Shown: positions 17,247 to 26,593, counted from the stretch's first letter. The stretch: DNA of 64,000 bases from Rhizobium johnstonii 3841 (GCF_000009265.1 NC_008380.1:3105501-3169500); one strand, 5' to 3'. Numbers and translations are program-made. Notes: generated by a model from the letters alone, not told the origin.

Positions 17247-20200
17247 ATGGCCAGATCTCCGAAGAAATCCCCCGCCCCGAATGGCTTCGAGGAAGCCCCT
17301 CAATCGTCTTTTGAGGGAGCCCCTCTCTCAGGCTCGGTTGCCGATTGGGTGAAGCAGCTGGAGGCCGATGCCGAAACCTCGGGCGTCGAGACCCAGCGCC
17401 AGATCGCCTCCAAGGCCGGCAAACATCGCAAAAAGGTGGAAATCGCCGCCAGGACGAAAACCAGCGACGGCGGCGTCAGCGCGTCGAAATCGGCGCGCGG
17501 CACCTCCATGGGCGGCTCGACCGACCCGAAGACGCGTGCGGCCGCCGGCCTCAATCCCGTCTCCGGCATGGATACCACGCTGGAGGAGGCTTCGTCGCTG
17601 CAGGCCGGCACCGCGGTCACCGCCACGGTCGAAGCGCTGTCGGCGCTGATCGAGAGCGGCAATCCGCTGCACAAGAACGGCAAGATCTGGACGCCGCACC
17701 GCCCTGCCCGGCCCGACAAGTCAGAGGGCGGCATCGCCATCCGCATGCAGTCGGATTACGAGCCGGCCGGCGACCAGCCCACAGCCATCCGCGATCTCGT
17801 CGAGGGGCTGGAGAATGGCGACCGCAGCCAGGTGCTGCTCGGCGTCACCGGCTCCGGCAAGACCTTTACCATGGCCAAGGTGATCGAGGCGACGCAGCGC
17901 CCCGCCGTCATCCTGGCGCCGAACAAGACGCTGGCCGCCCAGCTCTATTCCGAATTCAAGAACTTCTTCCCCGACAATGCGGTGGAATATTTCGTTTCCT
18001 ACTACGATTATTACCAGCCGGAAGCCTATGTGCCGCGCTCCGACACCTATATCGAGAAGGAAAGCTCGATCAACGAGCAGATCGACCGCATGCGCCACTC
18101 GGCGACGCGCTCGCTGCTCGAGCGCGACGATTGCATCATCGTCGCCTCGGTCTCCTGCATCTATGGTATCGGCTCGGTCGAGACCTATACAGCGATGACC
18201 TTCCAGATGTCGGTCGGCGACCGGCTCGACCAGCGCCAACTGCTGGCCGACCTCGTCGCCCAGCAATACAAGCGCCGCGACATGGATTTCACCCGCGGCT
18301 CCTTCCGGGTGCGCGGCGACACGATCGAACTCTTCCCCGCCCACTTGGAAGATGCCGCCTGGCGCATCTCGATGTTCGGCGACGAGATCGACGCCATCAC
18401 CGAGTTCGACCCGCTCACCGGCCAGAAGGTCGGCGACCTGAAATCGGTGAAGATCTACGCCAATTCGCACTACGTCACTCCGCGCCCGACGCTGAATGGC
18501 GCCATCAAGTCGATCAAGGAGGAGCTCAGGCTTCGCCTGGCCGAGCTGGAGAAGGCCGGCCGCCTGCTGGAGGCTCAGCGCCTGGAGCAGCGCACCCGCT
18601 ACGATATCGAAATGCTCGAAGCCACAGGCTCCTGCCAGGGCATCGAGAACTATTCGCGTTATCTGACCGGCCGCGACCCCGGCGATCCGCCGCCGACGCT
18701 GTTCGAATATATCCCCGACAACGCCCTCGTCTTCATCGACGAGAGCCATGTCACCGTGCCGCAGATCGGCGGCATGTACCGGGGCGACTTCAGGCGCAAG
18801 GCGACGCTGGCCGAATACGGCTTCCGCCTGCCCTCCTGCATGGACAACCGGCCGCTGCGCTTCGAGGAATGGGACGCCATGCGCCCCGACACCATCGCCG
18901 TTTCGGCCACACCAGGCGGCTGGGAGATGGAGCAATCCGGCGGCGTCTTCGCCGAACAGGTGATCCGCCCGACCGGCCTGATCGACCCGCCGGTCGAGGT
19001 CCGCTCGGCCCGCAGCCAGGTCGACGACGTACTCGGCGAGATCCGCGAAACCGCGGCCAAGGGCTACCGCACCCTCTGCACCGTGCTGACCAAGCGCATG
19101 GCCGAGGACCTGACCGAATATCTGCATGAGCAGGGCGTGCGCGTCCGCTACATGCACTCCGACATCGACACGCTGGAGCGTATCGAGATCCTCCGCGATC
19201 TCCGCCTCGGCGCCTTCGACGTGCTCGTCGGCATCAACCTTTTGCGCGAAGGCCTCGACATTCCCGAATGCGGCTTCGTCGCCATCCTCGACGCCGACAA
19301 GGAAGGCTTCCTGCGCTCGGAAACCTCGCTGATCCAGACGATCGGCCGCGCCGCGCGCAACGTCGACGGCAAGGTCATCCTCTATGCCGACCAGGTCACC
19401 GGCTCGATGAAGCGGGCGATGGAGGAAACCGGCCGCCGCCGCGAAAAGCAGATGGTCTATAACCAGGAACACGGCATCACGCCTGAATCGGTCAAGGCAA
19501 GGATCTCCGACATCCTCGACTCCGTCTACGAACGCGACCACGTCCGCGCCGATATCTCGGGCGCCTCGGGCAAGGGCTTCGCCGATGGCGGCAACCTCGT
19601 CGGCAACAACCTGCAGACCCATCTCAACGCGCTCGAAAAGAGCATGCGCGACGCCGCCGCCGACCTCGATTTCGAAAAAGCCGCCCGCCTCCGCGACGAA
19701 ATCAAACGCCTCAAGGCCGCAGAGCTGGCGGTCATGGACGACCCGATGGCTAGAGAAGAGTCGAAGGCGATGGAAGGCGTCAGACGGAACGCCAAAGCGA
19801 CCCGCGAGTCCCTCCTCCCCGCCGGGGGTCCGGAGGACGGGTCGAGACAAGCGGCTCGACCCCGGTCGGTGCCCGGCAAGGCGGATGAGGCGGCCACCCC
19901 CTCCTACTTCTCAAGACCCAGCCTCGACGACATGGGCCCAGGCACCGACACCACCACCCCTCTCTTCCGCAAACCCGCTCTGGATGAGATGGGCCGCGAC
20001 ATCGCCGAGCCCGCGAAGAAGACCCTCTTCCGCAAGAACGACCTCGATGAAATGACCGTCGGACGAACCGAAAAGCCGGTCACCGGCGCGCTGCCGGAAA
20101 AGCCGGATGCCGCCAAGAGCACGAAGCGGTTCTCGCCGCTGCTTGAAGGCCAGCCGGAACGCGATGACGTGCGGCCGGTCGTGCGCGGGAAGACGGGCGT

Positions 20201-20276
20201 GGGGAGCTATGAGGACCCGGGCGAGCAGAAGCGCAAGAGCCGGACGAAGGGGAAGACTGGGCGGCCGGGGCGGTGA
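17247..20276 (+). CDS. uvrB: excinuclease ABC subunit B
   Basis: UvrB is the damage-verification helicase-like subunit of nucleotide excision repair; it receives DNA from UvrA and recruits UvrC. The 1009-residue product contains Walker A GVTGSGKTFTM, the beta-hairpin SYYDYYQPEAYVP, helicase motif IDESH, GINLLREGLDIPE, QTIGRAARN and a UVR motif (LEKSMRDAAADLDFEKAARL). The family is usually about 670 residues. Here about 160 N-terminal and about 170 C-terminal residues are added, low in complexity and charged. ATG at 17247 begins MARSPKKSPA; the longer frame from 17064 overlaps the GH15 stop and looks non-coding. Confidence 0.97.
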   Translation: MARSPKKSPAPNGFEEAPQSSFEGAPLSGSVADWVKQLEADAETSGVETQRQIASKAGKHRKKVEIAARTKTSDGGVSASKSARGTSMGGSTDPKTRAAAGLNPVSGMDTTLEEASSLQAGTAVTATVEALSALIESGNPLHKNGKIWTPHRPARPDKSEGGIAIRMQSDYEPAGDQPTAIRDLVEGLENGDRSQVLLGVTGSGKTFTMAKVIEATQRPAVILAPNKTLAAQLYSEFKNFFPDNAVEYFVSYYDYYQPEAYVPRSDTYIEKESSINEQIDRMRHSATRSLLERDDCIIVASVSCIYGIGSVETYTAMTFQMSVGDRLDQRQLLADLVAQQYKRRDMDFTRGSFRVRGDTIELFPAHLEDAAWRISMFGDEIDAITEFDPLTGQKVGDLKSVKIYANSHYVTPRPTLNGAIKSIKEELRLRLAELEKAGRLLEAQRLEQRTRYDIEMLEATGSCQGIENYSRYLTGRDPGDPPPTLFEYIPDNALVFIDESHVTVPQIGGMYRGDFRRKATLAEYGFRLPSCMDNRPLRFEEWDAMRPDTIAVSATPGGWEMEQSGGVFAEQVIRPTGLIDPPVEVRSARSQVDDVLGEIRETAAKGYRTLCTVLTKRMAEDLTEYLHEQGVRVRYMHSDIDTLERIEILRDLRLGAFDVLVGINLLREGLDIPECGFVAILDADKEGFLRSETSLIQTIGRAARNVDGKVILYADQVTGSMKRAMEETGRRREKQMVYNQEHGITPESVKARISDILDSVYERDHVRADISGASGKGFADGGNLVGNNLQTHLNALEKSMRDAAADLDFEKAARLRDEIKRLKAAELAVMDDPMAREESKAMEGVRRNAKATRESLLPAGGPEDGSRQAARPRSVPGKADEAATPSYFSRPSLDDMGPGTDTTTPLFRKPALDEMGRDIAEPAKKTLFRKNDLDEMTVGRTEKPVTGALPEKPDAAKSTKRFSPLLEGQPERDDVRPVVRGKTGVGSYEDPGEQKRKSRTKGKTGRPGR

Positions 20277-20388
20277 TTGAACTAGCTGCACAAACGACCG
20301 CCCACTCTTTGTCAGAAGCCAACAACTATGAATGATTTGTATGGCCAAGATTTACCTTTAGGTACAGCACCAATCGATTGGCAACAAC

Positions 20389-21326
20389 ATGGGTCTCCTT
20401 CACGAAATTCAGGCGTCTCTTCTTAACGACAACTCCGCCATTGGACCTATCCTTCTGAAACTCAGGTTTCTTGCTGCTCGATTGGGTAGTGACGTTTTAG
20501 AAGATTGGGTGCTCCACGAGATGAATGGCTATCCTCAGAACATTCCGGTTCCAGATTATCGAACGGCTCCGATTAGCTACTCCGGCACCTTTTCGAACGG
20601 TTTCCAGACACTTAACAATATTGCTATCTCTGAATATCACATCAAAAAGCTTGCGGGTGAAAGCTGGCTTCACATCGATATACGGGACCCGCTCTCTGTG
20701 ATCGATGGGATCGTTGCCGATATTTCTGACGATCCTAAGAAAAAACAAAAGTACGGCATTTCCACCGGGAATCTCAGGCTACTCCTGCAAAACAAACTGT
20801 ATGACAATTTGCCGATGATCGAAATGTATAGCGAGTTCAGTCCGGGGGTTTTTGTCAAAATACAGAGCACCGTTCGTGCCAAAGTACTCGAACTCACGCT
20901 TGAACTAGAGAAGACTATTCCCGGTGCTGTCGATATCGTTATCGGCGAATCAAGCGACGTACCTAGGATCGATCCGGAAAGAGTATCGAGCGTTGCACAA
21001 CAACTTATCAACTACGGAACGGTTACGAACATTCAGAGTTCCGGAACGTCCGCTACGATCAACGTTCAAATCGCGCAGGGAAATAAGAACGATCTCGTCC
21101 AAGCACTCACCCAAGGTGGGTTGCCGATCGAAGACGCGGTTGAGTTCGCTGAAATCGTTGAATCTGAAGATCCAGACAGAGAAATGAGACCTTCGGGAAG
21201 CGGGCTCAGGCGTGGCTGGGCGATAAGATATCCAAAGGTAGCGCGGCTGCATGGAAAGCTGGCTTGACCGTTGGGACCGAACTGCTGACGAAAGGCGCAT
21301 TGAAATACTACGGGCTTGATAATTGA
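20389..21326 (+). pseudogene. AbiTii-like abortive infection protein, frameshifted near the C-terminus
   Basis: The first frame (20389-21267) begins GLLHEIQASLLNDNS, then LKLRFLAARLGSDVLEDWV and EMNGYPQNIPVPDYR, which fits the AbiTii domain of phage-defence proteins. Near 21168-21195 the reading must slip back one base. The frame ending with TGA at 21324-21326 then continues with FGKRAQAWLGDKISKGSAA and LLTKGALKYYGLDN, the kind of C-terminus these proteins have. Without the slip the product ends in an unrelated Arg-rich tail. One base appears lost, by mutation or sequencing error. Base composition is clearly more AT-rich than uvrB, suggesting transfer. Confidence 0.7.
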
Positions 21327-21476
21327 TTACGACCGATGGGCCGGAAGTCGACTAACCCCACTTCGCAGCCCCACACAGTTCGACACAGCCCCATAACCTT
21401 TACCTTCCCCTCAAGCACCGAATACCCATGCTCGCAGTTCGATGAGCAAGCGCTTGTGACCAGAAAGAAACCAACA

Positions 21477-21924
21477 ATGTCCGCCACCATCCTCCGCTAC
21501 GTCCCGTCCGACCCGTATTGGCAACCCTCCCCGGAAAACGCCAGCAAGGCGGTCTCTTTGCTGGAAACAATCGTCCAGGGCGGACGAAGTGAAATCGAGC
21601 TTCGAGGATGAGGTCAGGTTCTACGATCCCGGTGAAAACTGGTCTGGCGTGAAGTGCAGCGCCTGCGGTGCGGATGCCGAGGAATGGTGGGGAGAGGCGA
21701 TGGAAACCGCTTCTGCCGATGGGTTTAAAGACCTCAACACCGTGGCCCCTTGCTGCGGCGCCACCGTATCATTGAACGACTTGCGGTATATCTGGCCCGC
21801 CGCGTTCGGCCGCTTTGCTCTCGAGGCCCACAATCCAGGCATCGGCGATACCACCGAGGAGCAGGATCGGAAGATGGCTGAATGCCTTGGAACACCACTG
21901 CGGAAAATATGGGGGCAGGTTTAG
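21477..21924 (+). pseudogene. conserved Cys-motif protein, frameshifted
   Basis: Two overlapping frames make one protein of about 148 residues. The first, from ATG 21477, reads ATILRYVPSDPYWQPSPENA up to about 21578. The second (open through 21589-21924) reads ADEVKSSFEDEVRFYDPGEN, then GVKCSACGADAEEWW, VAPCCGATVSLNDLRYIWPA and LGTPLRKIWGQV. The CxxC and CC motifs suggest a zinc ribbon. The join falls in the GGG at 21578-21580, where one extra G would break the frame. I know this as a conserved bacterial hypothetical protein without a function. A GTG at 21589 could start a shortened product. Confidence 0.65.
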
Positions 21925-21993
21925 GTTATATCAGGACGCGCGCCAGAGCCGCTAACCAAAGCACCGCCAGCATGAGGGAAGGAGCCGCCACCC

Positions 21994-22380
21994 ATGCCAG
22001 AACTCCGCATCGACCCCTTCCCTTCCGCCGCCGAATTCAACGCCCTCTGGTCCGCCGCCTGGGACGCGCCTACCCCGCGCGACTTCACCTCCATCCTGTC
22101 CCGCAGCCTCACCCATATCGGCGCCTACCACGACAACCAGCTCATGGGCTTCGTCAACGTCGCCTGGGATGGCGGCATCCATGCCTTCATCCTCGATACA
22201 TCGGTCCATCCCGACATGCGAAGGCAAGGCATCGCGACGCGGTTAGTCAGGGAAGCGACAAGGATTGCGCGGGAGCGTGGCGCAGAGTGGCTGCATGTCG
22301 ATTTCGAACCGCACCTGACCGGCTTCTACCGCGGCTGCGGCTTCGTCCCGACAGAGGCAGGACTCATCAAGCTCGTGTAG
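21994..22380 (+). CDS. GNAT family N-acetyltransferase
   Basis: A 128-residue protein of the GNAT fold. The acetyl-CoA-binding motif A is LDTSVHPDMRRQGIATRLVR (about residues 67-86), with the Q/R-x-x-G-x-A signature. Motif B follows as GAEWLHVDFEPHLTGFYRGC and GFVPTEAGL. It should acetylate an amine on a small molecule or protein; the substrate is unknown. It is a full-length small member. ATG at 21994 has GGAGCC about ten bases upstream. It is on the same strand as the two frameshifted genes before it but keeps the higher GC of the chromosome. Confidence 0.88.
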   Translation: MPELRIDPFPSAAEFNALWSAAWDAPTPRDFTSILSRSLTHIGAYHDNQLMGFVNVAWDGGIHAFILDTSVHPDMRRQGIATRLVREATRIARERGAEWLHVDFEPHLTGFYRGCGFVPTEAGLIKLV

Positions 22381-22758
22381 TTCTTCCGCGCGGGAAGTCT
22401 GAACAAGTCGAAGCAACACCAACCTGCGATAGTGACGCGCATGGTCGCGCGGCGCAGCACTACCGACGAACCCGCTGAAAACACAATTTTCGCGAGAGCA
22501 TCCCGCTCGAAAATGAAAGGTAATACTATTTAGGAGACCAAGTATCTCTTTGAGTTCTCAAATTAAAATTCATTCCCCCAGTATTTCATCCTTAGTTTTT
22601 CATTAAAAAAGCAATGAAAAGACACAATTTTGCATTGAAAACTTAATCGGGGATTGGCATAGATCCCCGAAGGGTTGTCGTCCGCCGAGCAATAAAACAG
22701 TTGTTTCGGGGATGTCTCATATTGCCGAGTACAAAGCATCTTTTGGGGAAAGATATAT
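22381..22758. other. AT-rich 378-bp intergenic region with two hairpins
   Basis: This spacer before the RTX gene is distinctly AT-rich from about 22490. It holds an 8-bp inverted repeat, TTTTCATT (22597-22604) and AATGAAAA (22613-22620). It also holds a stem, CGGGGAT (22648-22654) and ATCCCCG (22663-22669). No open frame is supported. It likely contains the RTX promoter and a structured leader. Confidence 0.55.
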
Positions 22759-25548
22759 ATGGCCTTGAATATTCTGGACACGAACGGCGCCACAGTTACC
22801 AAGACCGGCGCTGAGTTCGAAGCTTACGATGTTATCCGTAACTCCGCCGCTAATCCTCTCTCCGCCGTTGCCCTCACCGTCTCAGATTCCAGCGTGGCAG
22901 ACCTCGCCGACGAGTTGGGCTCGGTTTCCGCGAGCGTCAGGGGCTCGAGCGGCCCCAATACGATCACGACGGGCGCCGGCAACGACACCATCGTGAGTGG
23001 TGGTGGCGCAGACACGCTGAGCGGCGGCGCCGGTAACGACTTGCTCAATGGTGAAGCAGGCAATGACACGCTGAATGGCGGCGATGGCAATGACGAGATT
23101 TACGGCGGCGTCGGCAATGACGTCCTCAAGGGCGGCGCGGGTAATGACACAATTAGCGACGGAGATTATTTTTCCGATGTCGCTGAAACCTTCAATATCG
23201 ATGCCGGCGATGGCAACGACAAAGTGATTTTGTTCACCGGCTCTTTCGCCAAGATATCGGGAACGATAGACGGCGGGGCCGGCACCGACACGCTGCAAGC
23301 CAATGATCTGACAGGCCTGACGATCAAGAACGTCGAGATTCTCCAGCCTGCGACATCCAGCGTGACCGCATCGACGGCACAATTCGAATCCTTCGATAAA
23401 ATCATCGGTACCGGCTCCGATTCTTCCGTGCAGCTGGTCTTGACAGACGGTGCCCATGTCGATCTTTCCGACGAGTTGGCAGGCAAGCTAAACTACATCT
23501 TTGGCGGCCCTAACGTTTCCGGCATCGACGTCACGACCGGGAGCGCTCGCGACCTTCTCACCGGAACTGCCGGCAACGACATCTTCGACGCCGGCGACGG
23601 TAACGACTACATCAACGGCAATGGTGGAAATGACCGGTTGATCGGTGGCAAGGGCGACGACGTAATCGTCGATGGTGATGTTTCGAGTCTTTCATCAGAA
23701 GTCTTCAATATCGATGCCGGCGACGGAAACGATATCGTAACCCTCCAGACACAGTCTCAGGGGCTTTCAGGCACGATCGATGGCGGTACCGGCATTGATA
23801 CACTGCGCGTATCCAGGCTAGCCGGGCTGACGATCAAGAATTTCGAAATTCTTGAAACGAATGAGTATGGCTTTACCGGTTCATCCGCGCAGTTAGAAAG
23901 CTTTGACAAAATCTCGGGAACGAAGGACGCTTTCGGCTCCTCCATCGCCATCTTGAGATTGACGGACAAGGCCCATGTCGATCTTTCCGACGAGCTTGGA
24001 AACAGTCGGGCTAGTATATTTGGCACGGTCTCCGGTATTGACGTCAAGACTGGCGCCGGTGACGACATATTTACGGGAACCGACGGCAACGATATTTTCG
24101 ATGGTAGCGGCGGCAACGACACGATCAACGGCAATGCCGGCAACGACAAATTGACCGGCGGCGATGGCAACGATCAGATCTTCGGCGGCGTCGGAAATGA
24201 CGTCATCAAAGGCGGCGCGGGCGACGACAAGATCACCGATGGCGATAATATGTCCACCGCCCCTGAGGCCTTCGATATTGATGCCGGCGATGGCGATGAT
24301 GCCATCAACTTGCAGTCACACTCTTCCGCGCTTTCCGGAGTAATCGATGGCGGCGCCGGTACGGACACGCTGCAGGTCATCAAACCTACTTTAGGCCCTG
24401 GGCAGGAATCCATGGGGCTTGCCGGTTTCACGATCAAGAACGTCGAAATCCTCGAAACGGCAGGAGCCGAGGTTCTCGCTTCGGCCGCCCAATTCGAAAG
24501 CTTCGACAAGATCGTCAAATACGACAAGCCGGGCTACGAGAATGATGTCCTGGCGCTGACATTGACGGACAGCGCCCATGCCGACCTCTCCGACGAACTG
24601 GCAAACCGCCACGTCGACATCTTCGGCACCGCCTTCGGCATCGACGTCAAGACCGGCGGCGGCCACGACTATTTCTTCGGAACCGGCGGCAATGACAGGT
24701 TCGAAGGCGGCGCCGGCAACGACGTGCTTTTGGGCGGTGCGGGCATCGATACGGCGGTCTTCTCAGGCAATTTCGCCAAATACACCTTCGCATTGAACAA
24801 TGGCAGCCACATCCTGACGAGCGCCCTGGAGGGCAAGGATACGCTGACCGATGTTGAATTCGCCCGTTTTGCCGACGGCGTCTACGATTTCGCCAAGGGA
24901 AAGTTCACGCCCGACGGCAGCAACAGCGCCCCAACCAATATCCAGCTTTCGAAAACCTCCCTGTTGGAGAGCACCCCGATCTGGACCACGGTCGGCCTGC
25001 TCAGCGCCAAGGACGCCGATGGCGACACGCTCACTTATTCGCTGCTCGACGGAGCAAACGACCACTTCCGGATCAATGGCAACCGCATCGTCACCTCGAA
25101 GGCGCTGGACTACGAGACCGCCAAGTCACACACGATCAAGGTCGCTGTTTCGGATGGCAAGGTCACGGTCGAAAAGGACATCACGATCAACGTGCTCGAC
25201 GTCAACGAGGCCCCCGTCAACAAGGCGCCGACCAATCTCGCCTTCTCGCGCAGCTCGATCTCCGAGAATGTCGCGATCGGCACCTCCGTCGGCCTGCTCA
25301 CGGCAAAGGATCCGGAAGGCGACACGGTGAAATGGCGGCTGACGGACGATGCCGACGGCATCTTCAAGCTCGTCGGCAACAAGATCCAGACCAAGGCGGC
25401 GATCGACTACGAAAGCACCCACAGCCTGACCTTCACCGCCGAAGCCTACGACGCGGCCGGAAACGTCACCAGCCACGATTTCACGCTGGCCGTGAAGGAC
25501 GTCTTCGAGCTGTCGGTTTCGAGCTTGTCGCATGAGGCGTTGATTTAG
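22759..25548 (+). CDS. secreted RTX calcium-binding protein with cadherin-like repeats
   Basis: The 929-residue acidic product has no N-terminal signal peptide. It carries blocks of RTX nonapeptides (GGAGNDLLNGEAGNDTLNGG, about 70-130, 262-305, 432-495, 635-665), which fold on calcium after type I secretion. Between them a longer module recurs: FNIDAGDGND, SGTIDGG, LTIKNVEIL, FESFDKI and DLSDEL. Two cadherin-like repeats (about 725-815 and 823-915) end in SDGKVTVEKDITINVLDVNE and related sequence. The C-terminus FELSVSSLSHEALI may be the secretion signal. No type I transporter gene is nearby. A role in adhesion, biofilm or root attachment is inferred. Confidence 0.9.
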   Translation: MALNILDTNGATVTKTGAEFEAYDVIRNSAANPLSAVALTVSDSSVADLADELGSVSASVRGSSGPNTITTGAGNDTIVSGGGADTLSGGAGNDLLNGEAGNDTLNGGDGNDEIYGGVGNDVLKGGAGNDTISDGDYFSDVAETFNIDAGDGNDKVILFTGSFAKISGTIDGGAGTDTLQANDLTGLTIKNVEILQPATSSVTASTAQFESFDKIIGTGSDSSVQLVLTDGAHVDLSDELAGKLNYIFGGPNVSGIDVTTGSARDLLTGTAGNDIFDAGDGNDYINGNGGNDRLIGGKGDDVIVDGDVSSLSSEVFNIDAGDGNDIVTLQTQSQGLSGTIDGGTGIDTLRVSRLAGLTIKNFEILETNEYGFTGSSAQLESFDKISGTKDAFGSSIAILRLTDKAHVDLSDELGNSRASIFGTVSGIDVKTGAGDDIFTGTDGNDIFDGSGGNDTINGNAGNDKLTGGDGNDQIFGGVGNDVIKGGAGDDKITDGDNMSTAPEAFDIDAGDGDDAINLQSHSSALSGVIDGGAGTDTLQVIKPTLGPGQESMGLAGFTIKNVEILETAGAEVLASAAQFESFDKIVKYDKPGYENDVLALTLTDSAHADLSDELANRHVDIFGTAFGIDVKTGGGHDYFFGTGGNDRFEGGAGNDVLLGGAGIDTAVFSGNFAKYTFALNNGSHILTSALEGKDTLTDVEFARFADGVYDFAKGKFTPDGSNSAPTNIQLSKTSLLESTPIWTTVGLLSAKDADGDTLTYSLLDGANDHFRINGNRIVTSKALDYETAKSHTIKVAVSDGKVTVEKDITINVLDVNEAPVNKAPTNLAFSRSSISENVAIGTSVGLLTAKDPEGDTVKWRLTDDADGIFKLVGNKIQTKAAIDYESTHSLTFTAEAYDAAGNVTSHDFTLAVKDVFELSVSSLSHEALI

Positions 25549-25573
25549 CCGCGACAGAATTGCCGGGCACCGA

Positions 25574-25603
25574 GGTGGGACTTGCAGTCGTGCAAGCCCC
25601 ACC
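25574..25603. terminator. hairpin between convergent genes
   Basis: GGTGGG-A-CTTGCA (25574-25586) pairs with TGCAAG-C-CCCACC (25591-25603) around GTCG, 12 of 13 positions. It follows the RTX stop by 26 bp and faces the convergent monooxygenase gene. There is no T-run, so strength is uncertain. Confidence 0.5.
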
Positions 25604-25633
25604 GATGGGTGGCCGCGCGACATCAGGCACGCA

Positions 25634-25945
25634 TCAGTCAAACCGCTCGTCGATATGCTCCACCTGAGCGGAAATCACATTGTCGATAACGACATGCGAC
25701 AGCAGCGTCGGGCCGACGGCCCATAACTCGCGCATGTGGTCCGTATCCTCGTGCCGGCGATGCGCTTCCTCGCTGGTGAAGGCCTCGGCCAACAGGATCT
25801 TGTCGGGATGCTCGGGCATCGGTACCAGCTCGATATAGAGACAATCCGGGTCGAGCCGGCTCTGTTCGAGATGGTTCTGAGCCGCGGCCAGATAGGCATG
25901 GCGCTTTCCAGGCTTGGTCATGAAGAATCCGACGATGCATTTCAT
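25634..25945 (-). CDS. antibiotic biosynthesis monooxygenase (ABM) domain protein
   Basis: A 103-residue single-domain protein of the dimeric alpha-beta barrel ABM type: MKCIVGFFMTKPGKRHAYLA, EQSRLDPDCLYIELVPMPE, then KILLAEAFTSEEAHRRHEDT. This family includes small cofactor-free monooxygenases and YgiN-like quinol oxidases, but many members have unknown substrates. ATG at 25945 is preferred because GGGAGGGTGAG stands directly before it; a longer frame to 25999 lacks that support. It is convergent with the RTX gene and monocistronic. Confidence 0.85.
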   Translation of the reverse strand: MKCIVGFFMTKPGKRHAYLAAAQNHLEQSRLDPDCLYIELVPMPEHPDKILLAEAFTSEEAHRRHEDTDHMRELWAVGPTLLSHVVIDNVISAQVEHIDERFD

Positions 25946-26125
25946 CTCACCCTCCCCAGCTTGATTTGGAAGTCTCGCCCGGGCGTCTGTCACAAGCAAG
26001 TGCGGAGCCTTGTCATCGGAACACGGCCGATGGCCGCGCCAAACCTGATAACCCCCTCCAAAAATGCCGCTCCACCTCCGCGCCCGATTCCGCTATGATT
26101 CACCGCTCATCCGAGGAGAGTTCGC

Positions 26126-26593
26126 ATGCGCCTGCCCACAATCATCCTCGCCCTCGCCGTCTCGGCGCTCGCAGCCTTGCCCGCATCGGCGGCGACCTAC
26201 AAGACGCCGAAGGCGCTGCTCAAGGCGCTCTACAGCTACGACACCGACAACAGCGACGCCGAGGCACCCTCGCCCTATTCGACGTTTTTCTCCGACCACC
26301 TGAACGAGCTCCTTCAGACCGATCTCGACAACACGCCGGAGGGCGATGTCGGCGCTATCGACTTCGATCCCGTGATCGCGGGTCAGGACGGCGCCGCCAG
26401 CGACGTCAGGATCGGCCAACCGATCCTGCTGGATGACAAGGCCGAGGTAGAGGTGCAGTTCGAAAACGGCGAAGAGGTGACGCTCTTCTATACTCTGGTG
26501 CGCGAAAACGGCGGCTGGAAGGTCGACGACATCGCCAATCAGAAGGGGAATAATCCTTGGAGCCTGAGTGCGTTGCTGGGGGATGCGCAGTAG
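26126..26593 (+). CDS. secreted DUF3828-like protein
   Basis: A 155-residue exported protein. The signal peptide MRLPTIILALAVSALAALPA ends near ASAA at about residue 22. The mature part has KALLKALYSYDTDNSDAE, IDFDPVIAGQDGAASDVRIG and the beta-rich FYTLVRENGGWKVDDIANQK. That last motif, a lumazine-binding/NTF2-like strand pattern, is what makes DUF3828 the best guess. Proteins of this type are periplasmic and uncharacterised. ATG at 26126 has GAGGAGAG upstream. No operon partner is evident. Confidence 0.75.
   Translation: MRLPTIILALAVSALAALPASAATYKTPKALLKALYSYDTDNSDAEAPSPYSTFFSDHLNELLQTDLDNTPEGDVGAIDFDPVIAGQDGAASDVRIGQPILLDDKAEVEVQFENGEEVTLFYTLVRENGGWKVDDIANQKGNNPWSLSALLGDAQ

Noticed and set aside
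17721..19850. 709-codon frame antisense to uvrB
   Set aside because: It is a shadow caused by GC-rich third positions; uvrB on the other strand is certain.
22950..24750. DNA repeats considered as a tandem array
   Set aside because: They are coding repeats for RTX nonapeptides in one long frame.
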